Part shown: one piece after another, positions 1 through 6,866 of the stretch | Layout of the letters: the number at the start of each line of letters is the position of its first letter | Position numbering within the stretch: the stretch's first letter is position 1 | Assembly: GCA_021797385.1 (NCBI GenBank) | Contig: JAJZZW010000015.1 | Coordinates: 1 to 19,694, forward strand | Source of the DNA: Thermoplasmata archaeon | Lineage (GTDB): Archaea > Thermoplasmatota > Thermoplasmata > Thermoplasmatales > Thermoplasmataceae | Direction of reading: 5' to 3' | DNA length: 19,694 bases | Position numbers and translations under genes: made by a program | The notes under the pieces: generated by a model | The model's database searches: none | Seen by the model: only the letters and a program-made list of their open reading frames with translations | What the model was told of the DNA's origin: nothing

Positions 1-73
1 CGCCAATGCAAATGGTGTTACGTAAACCACGGCTATTCTAAATTACACAGGCAGATATAATTACGGCAATGTG

Positions 74-86
74 TTAAAATATATAT
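74..86 (+). promoter_or_regulatory. Predicted TATA box of the ABC exporter operon
   Basis: An AT-only run TTAAAATATATAT lies with its core centred about 27 bases before the ATG at 108. That is the usual archaeal TATA-to-start distance, so the transcript would begin at or next to that ATG. This supports the ATG at 108 over the in-frame TTG at 90. Bases 1-73 hold no gene I can recognise: all three forward frames close within 60 bases, and one may be the tail of an upstream gene. Confidence 0.55.
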
Positions 87-107
87 CTCTTGAATCCATA
101 TCTTCGG

Positions 108-947
108 ATGATCCACATACAGGGACTTACAAAGAACTATGGTAAAAAAACCATTGCCCTGAACTCGCTCACACAGGACCTTGATGGTGGAATAATATCA
201 ATTATAGGCAAAAATGGAGCAGGTAAAACTACATTACTCAGAATCCTTTCAACACAACTAAAACCCAGTGCAGGAGATGCACTGATAGATGGTATGAGCA
301 TAATAAATGATACAAAAATGATAAGAAGTAGAATAGTGAGCATTCCCCAGGAAGCCGCACCTATCGGAATACTCACAGCATATGAGCAGGTATTTTTATA
401 TCTAACAGGGAAAGGTCTTTCCTTTCATTCATCGAAGGAAGAATCTATAAGGGCCCTGAAAACCGTAGGGTTAGGCGATAAAATGAATTCACCGACGGAT
501 GAACTGTCCGGCGGCATGAAAAGAAAAATGTTTGTTGCCATGGCTCTCGGTGCAAATGCCGATACAGTTTTTCTTGATGAGCCAACAACCGGTCTTGATC
601 CCTTATCAAGAATGGAAACATGGAGTGCAATAAAGGAACTTACAGGGAATGTTATATTAACAACGCATTACATGGAAGAGGCTACTGAGCTGTCAGAAAA
701 AATATACATGATGGACGCGGGGAAATTCATTGGCTCAGGAACTGCTGACCAGCTCCTCTTTGATTTAAGGGGCAAGGTCCGTGTAGAGTCGCGTAGCCAA
801 ATGCCCGGGTCTTATCGCGTTGGAAATGTGTATATAAAATATGTTAACAGTGATAAAATTTCAGATTACGAAAATGTATATTATTCAATTAAAAAGATCA
901 GTATAGAAGATCTATTCATTATAAGAGGTGTTGATCTTGAATATTAG
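108..947 (+). CDS. ABC transporter ATP-binding protein
   Basis: Cytoplasmic ATPase subunit of an ABC exporter, working with the permease encoded directly downstream. Counted from the ATG at 108 (279 residues): Walker A GKNGAGKTT at about 34-42, Q-loop Gln at about 81, signature LSGGMKRK at about 133-140, Walker B with DEPTTGLDP at about 157-165 and switch His at about 187. The order and spacing are complete, so the enzyme should be active. The about 80 residues after the H-loop are a variable C-terminal part seen in DrrA/CcmA-type ATPases. The substrate cannot be read from the sequence. The start at 108 is preferred over a TTG at 90 because the TATA box fits a leaderless message from 108 and the family usually begins about ten residues before the YG motif. 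Its 3' end overlaps or nearly abuts the permease start, so the two are translated together. Confidence 0.93.
   Translation: MIHIQGLTKNYGKKTIALNSLTQDLDGGIISIIGKNGAGKTTLLRILSTQLKPSAGDALIDGMSIINDTKMIRSRIVSIPQEAAPIGILTAYEQVFLYLTGKGLSFHSSKEESIRALKTVGLGDKMNSPTDELSGGMKRKMFVAMALGANADTVFLDEPTTGLDPLSRMETWSAIKELTGNVILTTHYMEEATELSEKIYMMDAGKFIGSGTADQLLFDLRGKVRVESRSQMPGSYRVGNVYIKYVNSDKISDYENVYYSIKKISIEDLFIIRGVDLEY
925..930 (+). promoter_or_regulatory. Ribosome binding site that decides the permease start
   Basis: GAGGTG lies inside the end of the ATPase gene and is complementary to the usual archaeal 16S rRNA 3' end. It stands six bases before a TTG at 937. The GTG at 928 overlaps this site and has no such site of its own, so TTG 937 is the better start. 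Confidence 0.45.
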
Positions 948-1659
948 ATTTATTCTTGCAATGGCATGGTATTACGGCGTGAAAACAATAATAAGGGGGC
1001 CTTCCTACCTTATAGCCTCTCTGGCAACTCCGTTGACCTTACTCTTTCTTGTATTTGTATTGAGTCACGGAACACTTATCAGATTCGCAATAGTTGGTGG
1101 GCTCATAGCCTTTGTTGGATCGGTAGGGTTATCCGGAGCCGGCGATTCCGCATTTTTCAGGTTACAGTTGCGTATCCAGGATTTATATGTTCCCAGCAAT
1201 GTGTCCGCCTTTGATTATATGGCTGCATTTACAATGAGCTATCTGGTTTTCTCGGTTCCCGGAATAGCGCTTTATGTGTATCTCGGGTATATATATAATT
1301 TATTCACGGTTTATGATACCATCATGATGGTATTCGTGATGCTGTTGCTCATAATATCTACAACTTCTATCTCATTTATTATTTCTGGCTCTATAAAGCA
1401 CCTCAGAAATATATGGGGCATAACCGGCATCCTGACCATTCTAACCAGCATACTCCCACCGACATTCTATCCATATTCATATGTTCCCAGAATCTTTCTG
1501 TACATTATTGCACTATCCCCCACAACCCCTGCTGCGGTAATTGCACAGGGTGCATTTGGACTTTCTCCTGAATTGAATATAATGCTCTATGTGCTTATAA
1601 TTGAAACAGTTGTATATGCAATCCTGGCGAGAGTTCTGGTAAGATGGAGGGAAACCTAG
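937..1659 (+). CDS. ABC-2 type transporter permease
   Basis: Membrane subunit of the exporter, about 240 residues. The protein is very hydrophobic and shows about six membrane segments, roughly at residues 24-44, 50-70, 94-116, 125-150, 160-177 and 213-234. This is the usual topology of ABC-2/DrrB-type permeases. No solute-binding protein is encoded nearby, which fits export rather than import. It overlaps the ATPase gene by 11 bases if the TTG at 937 is used. A GTG at 928 would add three residues. The substrate is unknown: drug, lipid or polysaccharide export are all possible. Just after its stop begins a fragment resembling an IS200/IS605 right end, so the gene may once have been next to an insertion. 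Confidence 0.85.
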   Translation: MNIRFILAMAWYYGVKTIIRGPSYLIASLATPLTLLFLVFVLSHGTLIRFAIVGGLIAFVGSVGLSGAGDSAFFRLQLRIQDLYVPSNVSAFDYMAAFTMSYLVFSVPGIALYVYLGYIYNLFTVYDTIMMVFVMLLLIISTTSISFIISGSIKHLRNIWGITGILTILTSILPPTFYPYSYVPRIFLYIIALSPTTPAAVIAQGAFGLSPELNIMLYVLIIETVVYAILARVLVRWRET

Positions 1660-1671
1660 GTTTATTTTAAC

Positions 1672-1725
1672 CTGAAAGCGGGAAGCCCCATGCGTTAGCT
1701 TGGGGAGGAATGGGGAGGAAGTCAC
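1672..1725 (+). mobile_element. IS200/IS605-like right-end remnant (TnpB tail plus hairpin)
   Basis: Read from 1672, the sequence encodes Leu-Lys-Ala-Gly-Ser-Pro-Met-Arg and then TAG at 1696-1698. This resembles the AGSP-type C-terminus seen in many TnpB proteins. The same DNA forms a hairpin: CCCCA at 1686-1690 pairs with TGGGG at 1701-1705, then one T-T mismatch, then GC/GC closing a GTTA loop. It is followed by GGGGAGGAA and AAGTCAC. This arrangement is typical of the right end of IS605-family elements, where it also forms the scaffold of the TnpB guide RNA. No transposase, TnpB body or left end is present, so this is a remnant or a solo end. The family assignment rests on recognition of the pattern, not on a search. 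Confidence 0.6.
1701..1720 (+). repeat. 10-bp perfect tandem duplication inside the IS605-like end
   Basis: TGGGGAGGAA occurs twice, back to back, at 1701-1710 and 1711-1720. Either copy can supply the TGGGG that pairs with CCCCA at 1686-1690, so the hairpin has two alternative forms. Replication slippage is the simplest origin. Confidence 0.9.
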
Positions 1726-1762
1726 TATTTATTCATTGTTTGAAATAAACTACAAAGAAATG

Positions 1763-1770
1763 CTTATATA
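1763..1770 (+). promoter_or_regulatory. Predicted TATA box of moaA-moaD
   Basis: CTTATATA is centred about 27 bases before the moaA ATG, so the message is predicted to be leaderless. The promoter lies just downstream of the IS605-like remnant. Confidence 0.65.
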
Positions 1771-1793
1771 GATTTCCTGCAATATGTGAGTAT

Positions 1794-2741
1794 ATGTTAA
1801 ACACAGTGGATTCTGAACTGCTTTACGATAAATTTGGCAGGCCTGTGAACAGCCTGAGAATTCAACTAAATGCCATCTGCAATTTCAACTGCATATTCTG
1901 CCACATGGAAGGTACTGAAAGAAGTATGGAGTACATGACTCCAGAACAGATAGAGAACGTTGTGGCAGTTGCCGCAAGCCATGGCGTAAATAAAATAAAA
2001 TTTACCGGGGGTGAACCTCTTTTGCGTGAAGATATACTGGATATTGTAAGGAGGACCAGAAAACACATTACCGGCAATATATCACTGACAACAAACGGAG
2101 TTGAACTGCCCAAGCTTGCGGACGGTCTGAAAAAGGCCGGGCTTGATCGTGTAAATATATCCATGCACGCCATAGATGAGTATAATTTCCATTTTATTAC
2201 GGATACAAAGAAGAATTTTCTGCCAATAGTAAAGAAGGGTATAGAGGCTGCAAAGGAGGCAGGTCTGGGTCCGATAAAAATAAACTTTGTCCTGATGAAG
2301 AATATAAACGAAGACCAGGTAGACGGTATGATAAAATTCTGTGCCCAGAATGGATGCACACTCCAGTTAATAGAATTTGAGGCAAACAGGGAAAAGGAAC
2401 ACAGTGAGGAATACATAAAATATCACGTACCACTGGATGCCATAGAAAGTAGAATCCGGGAAGAAGCAGAAGGTATCGAATATAATCCGCTCCACAACAG
2501 GGAAAGATATACTGTCAATACAGAGTATGGTATAGTTAAAATAGAATTTGTAAAGCCCATGAGAAATACTGATTTCTGCAATAACTGCACCAGATTGAGA
2601 GTAACCGCTGACGGGCAATTCAAGACATGCTTGCTCCGTGAAAATGACTATTTCAACATCAAAGACATACTGGAAAACAGCGAGGAAATAGACAGGGTGT
2701 ACAGGAAGGCAGTCAGTGCGAGAGTACCTTACTGGCGGTGA
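1794..2741 (+). CDS. moaA: GTP 3',8-cyclase MoaA (radical SAM, molybdenum cofactor)
   Basis: Catalyses the first step of molybdenum cofactor synthesis, the radical SAM cyclisation of GTP to 3',8-cyclo-GTP. The 315-residue protein has the N-terminal radical SAM motif C29-x3-C33-x2-C36, followed by the SAM-binding FTGGEPLLRED. A second, C-terminal FeS motif C262-x2-C265-x13-C279 binds the GTP-side cluster and is what separates MoaA from other radical SAM proteins. Length and order match the family. The protein ends in ARVPYWR and lacks the Gly-Gly tail of bacterial and human MoaA, which may be normal for archaeal forms. moaD follows three bases after its stop. The predicted start is leaderless. 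Confidence 0.95.
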   Translation: MLNTVDSELLYDKFGRPVNSLRIQLNAICNFNCIFCHMEGTERSMEYMTPEQIENVVAVAASHGVNKIKFTGGEPLLREDILDIVRRTRKHITGNISLTTNGVELPKLADGLKKAGLDRVNISMHAIDEYNFHFITDTKKNFLPIVKKGIEAAKEAGLGPIKINFVLMKNINEDQVDGMIKFCAQNGCTLQLIEFEANREKEHSEEYIKYHVPLDAIESRIREEAEGIEYNPLHNRERYTVNTEYGIVKIEFVKPMRNTDFCNNCTRLRVTADGQFKTCLLRENDYFNIKDILENSEEIDRVYRKAVSARVPYWR

Positions 2742-2744
2742 ACC

Positions 2745-2981
2745 ATGAGAATAACAGTATTATATTTTGCCCGTGTGAGGGACATAACCGGCAAAAGCCA
2801 GGAATCACTGGAAATAGGTTCAGGCAACATGAATGAACTGAGAGAGATTTTGTTTTCAATGTATCCTGAATTAAGCAATATTAACGGCCTTTTGATATCT
2901 GTTAATAATGAATATTACCAGGGGCTTCCATTGAAGGAAGGGGACAGGGTTGCCTTTTTCCCTCCGGTAAGTGGCGGTTGA
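2745..2981 (+). CDS. moaD: MoaD/ThiS-family sulfur carrier, probable molybdopterin synthase small subunit
   Basis: A 78-residue ubiquitin-fold protein ending in PPVSGG. The terminal Gly-Gly is adenylated and thiocarboxylated so that the protein can donate sulfur to precursor Z with MoaE. MRITVLYFARVRDITG at the N-terminus is typical of MoaD rather than ThiS. It starts three bases after moaA, with GGTGA of the ribosome binding site formed by the last codons and stop of moaA, so the two are cotranscribed and translationally linked. MoaE and the activating enzyme are not in this window. The gene ends only four bases from the end of the convergent gamma-glutamyltransferase gene. Confidence 0.92.
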   Translation: MRITVLYFARVRDITGKSQESLEIGSGNMNELREILFSMYPELSNINGLLISVNNEYYQGLPLKEGDRVAFFPPVSGG

Positions 2982-2985
2982 TATT

Positions 2986-4437
2986 TCACATAAAATATTT
3001 TCCTTTCATATAAAGCAAAAGGCCATCTCCCCGGGGGTCTATTCCCCTTTCAGCATCTTTGTCTGTTATAATTCCCTGTGCATGCCCCATCATATCATTC
3101 AGATCATCAACCGGTTCGTAATGATCGAGCCTGAGTGAGCTTTCATAATAAATTTTTGAATCCCCATAAATCGAAGCTGGATATGCGAATCTTGGATAGG
3201 CAATGGCATCCTGGATATTATACCCGAGATCAATGATTCTTGTGAGAATCTGGACATTTACCTGTGGCTGTACATCTCCGCCCATGCTTCCCAGAATGAT
3301 ATCCTTCTGCCCTGACGCAATAGTACTCATAAGCGTATGAAAGGTTTTCTTACCAGGTTTCAGGGAATTCTTGTTGGTGCTATCCAGGGAAAAATAACTC
3401 CCTCTGTTATTCATATTGATACCGGTTCCACTTATGGTATGCCCTGAACCGAATCCCATATAATTGCTCTGTATGGCACTGATTTCGATATTTCCATCGA
3501 ATATAGAATATGCTGTGGTATCGGACAGATCAGACTTTCCATCACCATTCTTTGTATTATCAGGTTTCAAATCTTCTATATTTTCCGGTAGTTTAACCCC
3601 GTCATATATGTAATTTTTTCTTATATTGTATGCATCGTACATGGTATTTATGAGTGTGTCGTAATATTTCTGGTGCTCCATCCCGGAAAGCTCATATTTA
3701 TTTAAATCCCTCAGCCACACCGCGGCGGTTAAACCCTGGCTTACAGGCGGATTTGTATAAACATCGTAATCCCTGTATTTTACCCTGACCGGATCAACTA
3801 TTTCTGCCTTATATTTGGCGAGGTCGTCCCCTGTTATAAGCCCGCCCTTTTCTTGCATATCCTTTTGAATCTTATCGGCTATTTCCCCGGTATAAAAGGA
3901 TTCCAGTCCATTGTTCACAAGAAACTCTAGTGTATTGCCAAGGTCCTTCTGAACAAGCCATTTTTCTGTATCTTTGTATATACTATTAAAGTCCTCATCT
4001 CCATCATCGAATTTATTGATTGCCTTTACCAGTTTTCTGCTGGGGTCAAAACCATCCCTTGCAAACTGTATGGCCCTTTTAAAATCCTCTTTTATGGGCA
4101 ATTTTGCCTTCTCACTGGCAATAATCCATGATGACACAAGCCCGGGTATTGAAAAGGATGATAGGGGTCCTCTCTTTGGTATTTCTGTCAGGCCTTTCTG
4201 GTTATAAAAATCTATACTGGCATTTGATGCTGCATACCCGCTTGCATTGATGCAGTAATATTTATTATCCTTTATAGTTGCAAATAAATCTCCGCCGAGA
4301 CCATTGAATTGAGGCTGTACAACAACAAGGGCAGATGATGCTGCCAGCATTGCATCGTAGGCATTGCCGCCTTTTTCCAGCACTTCTATTCCTGCCTGTG
4401 AGCTCAATGGATGACTGGTCGCTACATTATATTTCAT
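2986..4437 (-). CDS. Gamma-glutamyltransferase family protein (YwrD-like)
   Basis: An N-terminal nucleophile hydrolase that acts on gamma-glutamyl compounds such as glutathione, or on related amides. Proenzymes of this family cut themselves at a threonine that becomes the catalytic nucleophile. Here the site is SDTTAYS, with Thr307 (codon 3517-3519) as the predicted nucleophile. That gives a large subunit of about 306 and a small subunit of about 177 residues. The small subunit carries IQSNYMGFGSG, NNRGSYFSLD, PGKKTFHTL and GSMGGDVQPQ, the pattern of the YwrD/cephalosporin-acylase-like branch. The 483 residues are within the usual 480-560 range. No signal peptide is visible, so the enzyme is probably cytoplasmic. 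Thermoplasmatales do not rely on glutathione, so the natural substrate is open. It is transcribed alone from a TATA box about 26 bases upstream. Confidence 0.9.
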   Translation of the reverse strand: MKYNVATSHPLSSQAGIEVLEKGGNAYDAMLAASSALVVVQPQFNGLGGDLFATIKDNKYYCINASGYAASNASIDFYNQKGLTEIPKRGPLSSFSIPGLVSSWIIASEKAKLPIKEDFKRAIQFARDGFDPSRKLVKAINKFDDGDEDFNSIYKDTEKWLVQKDLGNTLEFLVNNGLESFYTGEIADKIQKDMQEKGGLITGDDLAKYKAEIVDPVRVKYRDYDVYTNPPVSQGLTAAVWLRDLNKYELSGMEHQKYYDTLINTMYDAYNIRKNYIYDGVKLPENIEDLKPDNTKNGDGKSDLSDTTAYSIFDGNIEISAIQSNYMGFGSGHTISGTGINMNNRGSYFSLDSTNKNSLKPGKKTFHTLMSTIASGQKDIILGSMGGDVQPQVNVQILTRIIDLGYNIQDAIAYPRFAYPASIYGDSKIYYESSLRLDHYEPVDDLNDMMGHAQGIITDKDAERGIDPRGDGLLLYMKGKYFM

Positions 4438-4458
4438 AAAATAAATATTTACTCTAAC

Positions 4459-4467
4459 TATTTAAAT
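4459..4467 (-). promoter_or_regulatory. Predicted TATA box of the gamma-glutamyltransferase gene
   Basis: On the minus strand ATTTAAATA is centred about 26 bases before the start codon at 4437, predicting a leaderless message. The 120-base gap 4438-4557 holds this and the divergent promoter of the next gene. Confidence 0.5.
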
Positions 4468-4529
4468 CATTTCAATCATATTATTATTCTGCAAAAAAAC
4501 ATTTTACAAGTTTTAGTATTTGCAAAAGG

Positions 4530-4540
4530 TTAAATATAAA
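4530..4540 (+). promoter_or_regulatory. Predicted TATA box of the DUF4382-like gene
   Basis: TTAAATATAAA is centred about 23 bases before the ATG at 4558. The spacing again predicts little or no leader. Confidence 0.5.
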
Positions 4541-4557
4541 TTTTTTGAATAGAGCTT

Positions 4558-5118
4558 ATGAAATCGAATAAATTAATGTCGGTAATCGTAATTGTAATTA
4601 TAGTGGCAGTTGTTGCCGGTGGAGGATACTATGCCTATCATTATGAAACCACCGGTACGGTAAAGGTCAGTGCAGCAGATACTCCAACAGGACTTTCTGG
4701 GGTTATGGATGTAAATGTAACATTTAGTTCAATCGCACTGCATTCTGATAAGGCATCTTCAAACTCAACAGGATGGACAAACTATTCACTAAATGACAAG
4801 ACCGTTAATATAATGAATCTTACCGCCAGCAATGCAGCGTTCCTGTCCAATCTTTCAGTGCATGCAGGTAGCTATAACATGATGAAAGTATATCTGAAGA
4901 ACGTTTCGGTATATGTAAAAGCAGGATTCTTTGGGTTAACAAGTTCAACATCCATGACTCTCAATCTGACAAATTCATTTGCACTGGTTGTCTTTGTAAC
5001 TCCAATGGTAGTTTCAGCACATTCCACAACATCTATGGTAACAGACTTTAACCTGTCTAATAACATTCATATGAATTCCAGAGAATTTACCATGAGTGCA
5101 TCTGTTGTAATAAATTAA
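4558..5118 (+). CDS. Membrane-anchored DUF4382-like exported protein
   Basis: Function unknown. The 186-residue protein opens with KSNK and one hydrophobic segment at about residues 8-24 (VIVIVIIVAVVAGGG), which should act as a signal anchor and leave the rest outside the cell. The remainder is rich in beta-type sequence, with VKVSAADTPTG near the start, VNVTFSSIALH, then VNIMNLT and a HAGSYNMMKVYL stretch. This order (strand, DxP turn, VxVTFxxIxVH, LxNLT, LPAGxY) resembles the DUF4382 family. There are eight Asn-x-Ser/Thr sequons and no cysteine, consistent with a glycosylated surface protein. Single gene with its own promoter and T-rich sequence after the stop. The family call is from memory of the pattern; the topology is more certain than the name. 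Confidence 0.75.
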   Translation: MKSNKLMSVIVIVIIVAVVAGGGYYAYHYETTGTVKVSAADTPTGLSGVMDVNVTFSSIALHSDKASSNSTGWTNYSLNDKTVNIMNLTASNAAFLSNLSVHAGSYNMMKVYLKNVSVYVKAGFFGLTSSTSMTLNLTNSFALVVFVTPMVVSAHSTTSMVTDFNLSNNIHMNSREFTMSASVVIN

Positions 5119-5147
5119 ATTTTTAAATTTTGAATATTTTTTATCCA
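5119..5147 (+). terminator. T-rich probable transcription termination region
   Basis: Directly after the stop of the DUF4382-like gene come several runs of four to six T separated by short AT stretches. Archaeal RNA polymerase terminates at such T tracts without needing a hairpin. The next promoter begins right after it. Confidence 0.4.
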
Positions 5148-5153
5148 CAAAAA

Positions 5154-5169
5154 CTTTATTTTTTAAATA
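5154..5169 (+). promoter_or_regulatory. Predicted TATA region of the flavin oxidoreductase gene
   Basis: The AT run CTTTATTTTTTAAATA precedes the ATG at 5183. Its left part is centred about 26 bases upstream, the usual position for a leaderless start. Confidence 0.45.
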
Positions 5170-5182
5170 CTGCTAAAGAAGA

Positions 5183-6826
5183 ATGAACCCATTTGAAAAA
5201 GGCGTAATAGGAAATGTTGAAATTAAAAACAGATTTGTTATGGCACCCATGATATCGAATTTATGTGACATTGATGGCACTACAAATAATAACCATATTG
5301 CATATCTGAATGAACGGGCAAAGGGTGGTTTCGGTCTCATTATAACGGAGTATGCCTACGTGGATTCCTCTAACGGAAAGGGTTCTCCTAATGAGATGGG
5401 AGTTTTTAGGAGAGAACAGATTCCAAAACTATCAAGGCTCACGGAAAGGGTTCGCGCATCAGGGTCTAAGATTTTTGTGCAGCTTGTCCATGCAGGAGGA
5501 AAGGCAAATCCCCATTATAACAATGGCAAGGTATTTGCGCCATCCAGTGTTGATTACATGGGAAATATTCCGGATGAAATGACTTTTGAGGACATTAAGT
5601 GTGTTGAAGATAAATTTCTCAATGCAGCAGAACTATCTGCCAGGGCAGGTTTCGATGGCATAGAATTGCATGGGGCACATGGTTATCTTCTCCAGGAATT
5701 TATATCCCCCGCACTGAACCACAGAACCGATGAATACGGAGGGTCTGTCGAAAATCGTATAAGGATAATCAATGAAATTACATCACAGATAAGAAAAAAG
5801 ATAGACATTCCAGTAGGAATCAGGCTAAGCCTTTATGAGGATGACAGGGATGGATACAGTGCTGATTACGGAATAACAATTGCATCGGCACTGAAAAATA
5901 TTGATTATGTACACTTCTCTGCGGGGAGATTCGCACCTCCAGGTTCTTCAGCATCGTTCTACTATGATCATGTACATATCGGTGAAAAACTCAGGAAAAA
6001 GCTTGACAGAAATACTATGCTGGTAGGGTCCATAAATTCTCTTCAGGATATAGATAAGGCACTGGATGTATCCGACTTTGTTGTACTGGGCCGGCAGGCA
6101 CTTGCAGATCCATACACGCCTTTCAAGCTTCAGAATACAATTCCATACAGACCGTGTATACGATGTAATCAGGCATGTAGAAATCTCTCCAATGCAGAGG
6201 TCCGATGCACTGTAAATCCTTATACAGGTCTGGAGACCACAGAATATCCGGGTCAGAAATACCATGGGGAGATTATTATAATAGGTGCCGGGATAAAGGG
6301 ACTGGAAGCATCTATTTATTCTGCCAAACTGGGTTTAAAGCCTATAATTTATGAAAAATCGGCTCTGGGTGGTCAGTTCAATGAAATAATAGATGAATAT
6401 AAAAAGCGTGATTTCATGCCACTTGTTGATTACTACAGTTCGATGCTGAAAAGATATGGCATAGAAGTAAGGTATGAATCTCAGGATAATGGAATAATGT
6501 GTACCCCCGACAGGGTTTATCCAGATATTAGAAACATGGGAGATATCACTATTGATACCAATGTTTACAGATACTTCGACGATGTTTTAAGGATCGCAGG
6601 CAGTAACCGTGTAATAATGAGCAATGATTCCTTAAACACACTGGAGCGTTCAAGGGCACCAGGATACAGGAAAATAGCCGAAAAAGCAGGTGTTGAGTTC
6701 AAGGACCTGGATTCCTATGATATAAAATTATATGATATGAATCAGTATGATATTCTGGAAGCCATGAAGAGTGGAAGAAGGTCTGTGGATGAATTTATAC
6801 TAAAGAATGAGAGTTATTTCCTCTAA
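5183..6826 (+). CDS. NADH:flavin oxidoreductase, 2,4-dienoyl-CoA reductase-like, shortened
   Basis: Likely a cytoplasmic FMN/FeS/FAD reductase of enoates or dienoyl-CoA. Residues about 1-330 form the old-yellow-enzyme barrel, with HGAHGYLLQEF (His163, His166, Tyr168) and the DEYGGSxENR motif. A 4Fe-4S motif follows: C325-x2-C328-x3-C332-x9-C342. Then comes an FAD-type Rossmann start with GAGIKG at 368-373 and an acidic residue, Glu391, at the end of the second strand. After about residue 430 the usual NAD(P)H-binding domain with its second GxGxxG is not visible. Family members of the FadH type run to about 640-680 residues, whereas this one has 547. The last 25 residues resemble the closing helix of the FAD domain. 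The reading frame is intact. Whether it still takes electrons from NAD(P)H or from another donor is open. Single gene between two promoters. Confidence 0.85.
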   Translation: MNPFEKGVIGNVEIKNRFVMAPMISNLCDIDGTTNNNHIAYLNERAKGGFGLIITEYAYVDSSNGKGSPNEMGVFRREQIPKLSRLTERVRASGSKIFVQLVHAGGKANPHYNNGKVFAPSSVDYMGNIPDEMTFEDIKCVEDKFLNAAELSARAGFDGIELHGAHGYLLQEFISPALNHRTDEYGGSVENRIRIINEITSQIRKKIDIPVGIRLSLYEDDRDGYSADYGITIASALKNIDYVHFSAGRFAPPGSSASFYYDHVHIGEKLRKKLDRNTMLVGSINSLQDIDKALDVSDFVVLGRQALADPYTPFKLQNTIPYRPCIRCNQACRNLSNAEVRCTVNPYTGLETTEYPGQKYHGEIIIIGAGIKGLEASIYSAKLGLKPIIYEKSALGGQFNEIIDEYKKRDFMPLVDYYSSMLKRYGIEVRYESQDNGIMCTPDRVYPDIRNMGDITIDTNVYRYFDDVLRIAGSNRVIMSNDSLNTLERSRAPGYRKIAEKAGVEFKDLDSYDIKLYDMNQYDILEAMKSGRRSVDEFILKNESYFL

Positions 6827-6836
6827 TTTTTGAAAA

Positions 6837-6848
6837 TTTTTATAAATA
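6837..6848 (+). promoter_or_regulatory. Predicted TATA box of purE-purK
   Basis: TTTTTATAAATA, with TATAAATA centred about 23 bases before the purE ATG, predicts a leaderless start. The T run also follows the previous gene's stop and could serve as its terminator. Confidence 0.6.
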
Positions 6849-6866
6849 TCGCTTCCATAATCTATT

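Noticed and set aside
90..107. TTG start adding six residues to the ABC ATPase
   Set aside because: The TATA box spacing fits the ATG at 108, and the family N-terminus begins there.
1686..1705. GC-rich hairpin as intrinsic terminator of the ABC operon
   Set aside because: No T run follows the stem, and the sequence plus the encoded AGSPMR tail fits an IS605 right end better.
3511..3522. Apparent loss of the His that follows the catalytic Thr-Thr in gamma-glutamyltransferase
   Set aside because: The surrounding sequence (IQSNYMGFGSG, NNRGxxFSLD) belongs to the YwrD-like branch, where the DT-T/V-x pattern is normal, so no inactivation is implied.
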